From Xiphias gladius (lineage: Eukaryota; Chordata; Actinopteri; Istiophoriformes; Xiphiidae), in assembly GCF_016859285.1 (NCBI RefSeq), contig NC_053403.1, forward strand, positions 24,053,948 through 24,117,947: a stretch of DNA of 64,000 bases. The letters are read 5' to 3'. The notes beneath the pieces were generated by a model. It was not told where the DNA came from. It saw nothing but the letters and a program-made list of their open reading frames with translations, and searched no databases. The position numbers were made by a program, and so were the translations under genes. Positions 58,216 to 64,000 of this stretch are shown here, one piece after another (position 1 is the stretch's first letter; every line of letters starts with the position of its first letter).

Positions 58216-59443
58216 GTGAACAATAGATTGAAGTGCTGCGTTCATGGTAACTAGAAATAATGACATTTCAATTGGCAACATTCAACTAAATCAATAGTAT
58301 GGCGACTCACCAAACCAAACGATAATCTGTTTTCACCGCCCCGTCAAAATGAACCAACTAGTAAGTATTTAATACATACAAAGAACAGACAGAAATATAT
58401 TCTTTTTTCTTTGTTTTTGCGCCGCTCCTTTATATCATCATAATTTGATAAAAATAAATGTAATTGGAGGTCCTCTCTCTAGCTTTCTGGAGCTATATTT
58501 CGAAAATAATACATCCTACACTCAAGATATGGCTATTGTGCAATACCAGTTAATTGCAGGTCACAGTGCACCCCTCCATCTGACACTGAGAACCACTTTC
58601 TTTTTTTTTTCTTGTACTGATGATGATGCAGCGTGATCAGATCAGAGGCGACAGTGAGTGCGCTCCAATCCACTTGGGTATCAGACACTAGACTAAATAT
58701 ACAGTCATTCGCCCGGACTTGGGTTGGGTGATTTGTTATTAGGAGCCAAATGGATCCGTGAACACTTCTAGAATACATAGCAGTTTCTATTTTACAGGCA
58801 ATTTCATAGTCATGTGTCCTGACCCAAAAATCAAAATACAGAGGTGGTATTTTGTTGTTACATACTCAGAATTTTAATGCCTGGAATTACAAATGATCTG
58901 TGTGATGTAGTCATTCATTTTGGAGTCACTCGTCATGATCCTTATTGCCACTCGGATCTTTGTATCTTAGTTTTTTTGCGTGCCCTGAATGCAACACTTA
59001 AGATTGTAGGGTCAACTTGTTGTGGCCACCAATTTTCTGCTCTGTAAGCCATATATTTAAATGAAATAGCTGTACTTGACACCATTTTTATATATAATTA
59101 AACTCTTTCTTGATGTCTAACAGAATCAACTTTTATTTGCTGTGTTTACTCAGTTATAGGACCAAGATTGACTGAAGATGACATAATCAGTCGTAATAAT
59201 ACTGTTCTAACCATTCACCAGGGCATGTTTATTCACATTTAGTTTGACTAACCACAGGTTAAGCTACCGTCTGCCTCCAGTTTGTCAAGTATCACTAAGA
59301 TGTGATCAAACAAACGACAAGAGTAGAATGAAAGAAGACGGAATACTGGAAAGAGATACAGTTTCTGTTAAAAGATGAGGATCAAGTTTGGTTGGTTTCA
59401 GGGGCTTTCTCAGCTAAACAACAGTTGAACAACAAACCCCTAC

Positions 59444-59445
<2 letters not shown>
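58216..59445. other. No gene seen upstream of marcks
   Basis: AT-rich flank with only short frames. Confidence 0.5.

Positions 59446-59500
<55 letters not shown>
59446..59500. repeat. (GT)n microsatellite
   Basis: About 55 bases of GT. Confidence 0.95.
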
Positions 59501-59502
<2 letters not shown>

Positions 59503-61375
59503 CCAGTGCAGTCTTGTTGACGACAATGTGATGGGCCCCACGGGGAAGGTTGTGAGTTTTCAAACAGGTCCCTCAGCCCACATTTGCAATGCAAATCCAT
59601 CACAGAGGCAGAGTCAACCGTCCTCTGCTGCACTCAGAGAAACGGAGCTAAAACAGACAGTTCAACGGCAGCAGAGGTGGGCTTCCTGGAGGAGTTTCGG
59701 GCTGCTGCTTTTAAATGTTACCGAGTGCAATGCAAAACAGCCTTGCCGGGAAACTCTCACCCGAGATGCAAAGTACATTATTTCATTCATGTTCTTTTAG
59801 TGACCTGTGTTTCCATCTACAGTCATGTGACCTGCCAGAGTGCCTATGAGCAGAGCATCAAATTTGCACTTGCTTCGTTTCACATGGTTTGAAGAAAACA
59901 ACATAAACAATAATAACAATATGGTCTAGTCCAATACAGCACCACAGACTGGTTTCAAAATTTGGCCTAAAATGATGCACTTACTAGCTTTTTCTGGAGC
60001 TTTCAACCACATATTAAAGTCTTCCTTAGACTTTACAAACTCCAGCTACCTTAATCTCTGAGTCTGCTCATATTCCGACTGAGTCTGCAGGTGGAGATGA
60101 GCTACATGGACCTTCAGTTATTTTATTTTTTTTTGTCAAACCACTGGTTCCGAGGTCAAGAATAAACTTCTGTGCTCAATAGCTAAATAGACTCAACACC
60201 CCTAAAACCATGTAAAAAAATCAAAGCTTGCATAATTTTTTAATGTCTACTATGTCTTAAAAAATCAGTTGATAGACAAAAAAAGAGAGTATAAGTATAT
60301 CAAAAGTATATCATCAGTAACCGTAAGTAATTATTAAGTCAAAACTTCACTCGTTCCTGCTTCCCAATGTGATTATTTGCAGGATTGCTTTATCTTCTAT
60401 GGCAGTAAACTGAATATCTTTGGACTGGTCTGGTCAGACTAAATTAAGCAATTAGAGGAAACCCCCTTTGGTTACTAGACATTTTGGTGGACAGTTTCAC
60501 TTGTCATTATATGCAATAAAGAATTAATCAGAATTGCTAAATATGTGAGAGGATGTGTATGGGAAAACCCCACAAAAAACACCTTTCAGCCAGTGGTTAA
60601 AGGGACTGTCAAGCTGTCTTTCTGTGGAAAAATGCAATTTTGGCAACAAAGGGAAGCCCAAAGACTTTGAGAAGACATTAGGTCAATTCATGGGCTTCCT
60701 GAAAAACACTCCACAGAGAATATCCTTAAAACAAGAAGTGTATTTATTACAAAGTGTTGACTAAAATAAAGTATGGACAAGTTGTGCAAGTGGTGCTCAT
60801 TTAAGTTTCCATGTTGTTGGTTTTCATTTGTTATAAATTTTCCAGAATTTGTTGCTTTGCCTTTGGTATTTAATTTTTTTATGCAGTTATTTTTTGACAA
60901 CATAATCTGAACTCGATGTCCACTTACTAGCTTTTTCTCGAGTTTCCACCACAATATCTCCATATCAAAACCTAAAGATATTCAGTTATTTATCAAATAC
61001 CAGAGAAAAGAAGCAAGTTGTCACAATTGGAACCCACAAATATTTGGAAATTAATCAATTATCAAAATAGTTATTTTTCTGTTGCTCGACTAATCGATTA
61101 ATTGTTTCAGCTCTGTGTCCAGGTAACATAGCTAGTGGCCTAACATGGTAACATAGTTTATTTCTGTATATTTCAGTTTCTTCCAAATTGTGATTTGTGG
61201 GTCTGACGTTCTAGACACAACTAAATAAACATTATGACTTGGCTTTAATATTCATTTAAAAATTAGCTTAATAGCTAACATTTTGCTGTTATATTGGATT
61301 TTGTATTTATCACAGTGATTATATGGCAAGTAGAATGTTGAACTGTCTGAAACTTTGCAATATTGGTTTTATTGA
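59501..61375. other. Gene-free stretch with short dispersed repeat pieces
   Basis: ACTTACTAGCTTTTTCTGGAG (59980-60000) recurs as CACTTACTAGCTTTTTCTCG at 60921, with a related TTTTTCTGGAGCTTTCAA in hdac2 intron 10 near 46894. CGACTAATCGATTAATTGTTTC near 61087 is a widespread hAT-type end. No gene was seen. Confidence 0.5.
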
Positions 61376-61510
61376 GGTATACAATAGGTCTGGAAAGTAC
61401 TCAGGCCCCTTTACTTTTTGAACCCTTTTTGTGTTAGCAAATAATTTAACATTAAAAAAAACAAGTTTTTGTTTTTCAAAAGTTTAGTTCAATTTAAAGT
61501 GACATAGCAA
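61376..61510. mobile_element. Tc1-type terminal remnant
   Basis: GGTCTGGAAAGTACTCAGGCCCCTTTACTTTTTG resembles a degraded Tc1-type terminal inverted repeat. No transposase sequence follows. Confidence 0.5.
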
Positions 61511-62444
61511 AGGGACCACACTGACCACTGGAATGCCAGAATAATATAAAGACTCACTCATTACTAATCATTCGAAATTGACAGGTTAACAAATAAAGAA
61601 GCAATGGTGTTTGGAGGGCTTATTCCTGCCTAGTGTTATCAGTCATCAGCAGCCTGGCTTTCAGTAACACAATTGTAATGATGTGTTAACAAAAAGTCAG
61701 TGTTTGCCAACTGACACGGATTTTTAGTAAACGCACCTTTGTTTGATGACACACAGAGTTCAGGACCACCGGCATGTGACTCCCAGCAGCGCACACAGAA
61801 ACTTGTCTTCATTTACTGCCACACAGTCCCCACCTGTGACTAGGCCACGGACACAGCTGGTTGCTCTGCTGAGTGACAGCCTTTTACACCTCTCTTCAGT
61901 CTCCTGCTCTGTGATCACTGTCACTGTGCTTCAGTGCAGCCAAATTCATGATATAGTTGTTGTCAGACAACTGAAAAAGTGATTAATCACCCCCCCCCCA
62001 GCATTTTCAGATTTACTCATTCTGGAGGTCGTTTTGGGTTTTGGAGTGAGAAAAAGGCAGCTTTAATCTGAACAGAAGACTGAAATGGAGAGAAAAGATG
62101 CAATTACAATTTTACCTGGCTTTATGTGGACAAACTCAAAGTGCAGGGGTACGTTTTTGAGTTTTGGCGAGAGGGACTAATTCATTAATTAATTATTATT
62201 TGTAGCAGTAAGATGTAACTCAGAACAGAAAAGCAAGGTGTAAAATTCAAATCAACGATGGCTGAAATCCATTTAGTTGCTTCAATTCCAGGGTCCTGGT
62301 ATTGGGATACTTGAATCAAACAGAGGCATCATAAATGTTACTAACACTGATGTTGGTAACATTGGTGCTTTTTTTTACTTTCTATTCTTACAAAAGATGT
62401 ATACTGTACATCTGTTCTTTTAAATAAAATTTTAAATGTAGGTT
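61511..62444. other. No gene seen
   Basis: Mixed-composition sequence with a C-run at 61990-61999. The short frame at 61743-61982 has no family resemblance. Confidence 0.5.
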
Positions 62445-62670
62445 ATTTGTCAGCATGATTACACAAAAATGCTGAACTGATTTGCACCGAACGTGGTGGA
62501 GGGAAGGGGCATGGGCCAGGGAAGGGGCCCATTCAGTTTTGGTATGAATCCAGTCAAGGGGGCACATCCAGGAACTTTTTTATCACTTTCCTTAACATTG
62601 CGAGATTTTTGTCAATATTTGGCTTTGGCGGAGGTATGCGCTCTACTGAGTGCCATTCTTCTTTCCATAG
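62445..62670 (+). repeat. Dispersed repeat, copy 2 (shared with 4076-4670)
   Basis: CTGAACTGATTTGCACCGAAC, GGGGCATGGGCCAGGGAAGG and CTACTGAGTGCCATTCT match copy 1 in the same order. An internal part is missing here. Confidence 0.7.
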
Positions 62671-64000
62671 GTGATTTCTGTTGTCAGCCCTTTTAATCTG
62701 CACTATGCTGCCAATACCAATCACATACCGTACGAGCTCCTTAAAATAACAGAGGAAGAACATTGTTCTGGAGTTCCCATTTTGCATCAGCATTCAACCA
62801 TCAAACAGGGAGAAATGTATCGTAGAAGAGACGCAGATTTATATCTGTGGAGTTGCCTGGTTGTCTCAATACACCAGAATGTACAGCAACATTAAGTGAA
62901 GTTGTGCTCTTAGTAAGCTGTCTGGTTGTGATCAGACACTTGATGTTCACAAGAAGGGAGCCAATGGTTGAGTTGACAGGATGTTAATTCAACACCTTTA
63001 ATTGTAAGCAATTAGGTGGATGTGCGTTCTGTGGGAAAGAAAAGGTCTGTAAAGGAAATCACGAGTCGACAGTAGCGGCCAGACTTAAGTAACTAAGAAT
63101 ACACAAACAAGAAAGCTTCTTTGTGCTGCTTCTCTGACCATAAACAGCACTGTCAGTATGCTATGCAAATGATACATTGACCAAACTCAACTGATACAAC
63201 TTGTTGGTAAAACTCAACTCGTTTGATGTGATCCATGCCTCCCACCTGGGTCCAATTTTGGAAACCCTCACCCATGCTACACCTGCAAGGCTCAGCACCA
63301 GAACTGACCCATTACCCGCAATGATCTCGAAATCAAATCCATACCCGACCCATTAAAATACTGTGAGTTCTGTGACCCAACCTGTAACGTTAATTAAACG
63401 CATAGGTCACGCAGTCACTCACTTTAAAACTCATCCTGATTGTATTTACGCAGGGTTTGCGTGATGAGGTTATCTTCCATTTTGTGTGCTGTACTGATGT
63501 GCAAAACACTCACCCAGTCAGCTCCCACTTGTTGTTGATGTAATGCAGGGTGACACTCCGATTTTGTGGTAATCATCTGTCCACATATCCAAAAGTGACT
63601 GTCCCGTTGCTATCAGTTAGCTGCAATCTCAGTTCTGGAATGATGATGAATTGAGGGGTGGGAGATTGTATCGTCAGCATTCAGAAACAAAAGATTGTTG
63701 ATTGATAGGTTTGATAAAATTACACTGGTTTAGATGTTTAAAAAACTGTGTCTTTATTTCAATTTCTGTTTTCTGTTTTGTTTTTTTGTTGTTGTTTGTT
63801 TATGTCACCTGCTGCCCGCCCTCGTTTAGTTCATTTTTACCTGTGCCTATACCCGTGGATTAAGATTAACATATTTTTTACCTGTAGCCCATAATTGCAG
63901 GATTCTGCCTCAGGGTATGTTTGCTTATGAAATCTAATATATGTTATATTATCAGAAATAATATCCTGTGCCCTTAGATGACTTAAACATGACACTTGTG
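62671..64000. other. No gene seen
   Basis: AT-rich flank without recognisable coding sequence or clear repeats. Confidence 0.5.

Noticed and set aside
1..64000. A prokaryotic-style defence or mobile system
   Set aside because: All recognised genes are spliced vertebrate genes and the repeats are eukaryotic. Nothing supports a bacterial origin.

Overview
The window is vertebrate nuclear DNA, almost certainly from a ray-finned (teleost) fish. It has three intron-containing genes and long gene-poor stretches. It is rich in CA/GT and TA microsatellites and in Tc1/mariner, PIF-Harbinger and hAT relics of the kinds typical of fish. There are no operons, no ribosome binding sites and no CRISPR-like arrays.

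Layout. 1-29 kb is gene-poor. It holds several broken Tc1-type transposons, a PIF-Harbinger element with relics of both of its proteins, inverted-repeat (MITE-like) elements, microsatellites and anonymous dispersed repeats. hs3st5 (+, 29184-31128) encodes a heparan sulfate glucosamine 3-O-sulfotransferase of 345 aa from two coding exons. hdac2 (+, 33848-50413) encodes a class I histone deacetylase of 489 aa from fourteen exons, with a GC-box promoter just upstream. Its introns are crowded with repeats: two copies of one unclassified family, a Tc1 element carrying a nested insertion, a hAT 5' end with BED-finger coding relics, a (GAGT)n tract, and a Tc1 relic that fills most of intron 13. 51.7-53.6 kb holds another Tc1 relic with a tRNA-SINE-like insert. 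marcks (-, 55832-57811) encodes a 263-aa MARCKS protein from two exons, convergent with hdac2, with a CCAAT/GC-box promoter near 58.2 kb. 58.2-64 kb is gene-free flank.

Gene order and orientation (hs3st5 > hdac2 > < marcks) match human 6q21-q22 (HS3ST5, HDAC2, MARCKS) from memory. This supports HDAC2 rather than HDAC1 and MARCKS rather than MARCKSL1. The protein residues support the same calls independently. The three genes do not form one pathway: Golgi heparan sulfate modification, nuclear chromatin deacetylation, and plasma-membrane/actin regulation. Their linkage is an ancestral syntenic block.

I found no convincing new multi-gene system. The points most worth a second look are repeats inside hdac2, the Harbinger element with both protein relics, the datable nested insertions, and a strong hairpin repeat close upstream of the hdac2 promoter. 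Exon boundaries come from reading splice sites and comparing with remembered human proteins. No alignment was run.
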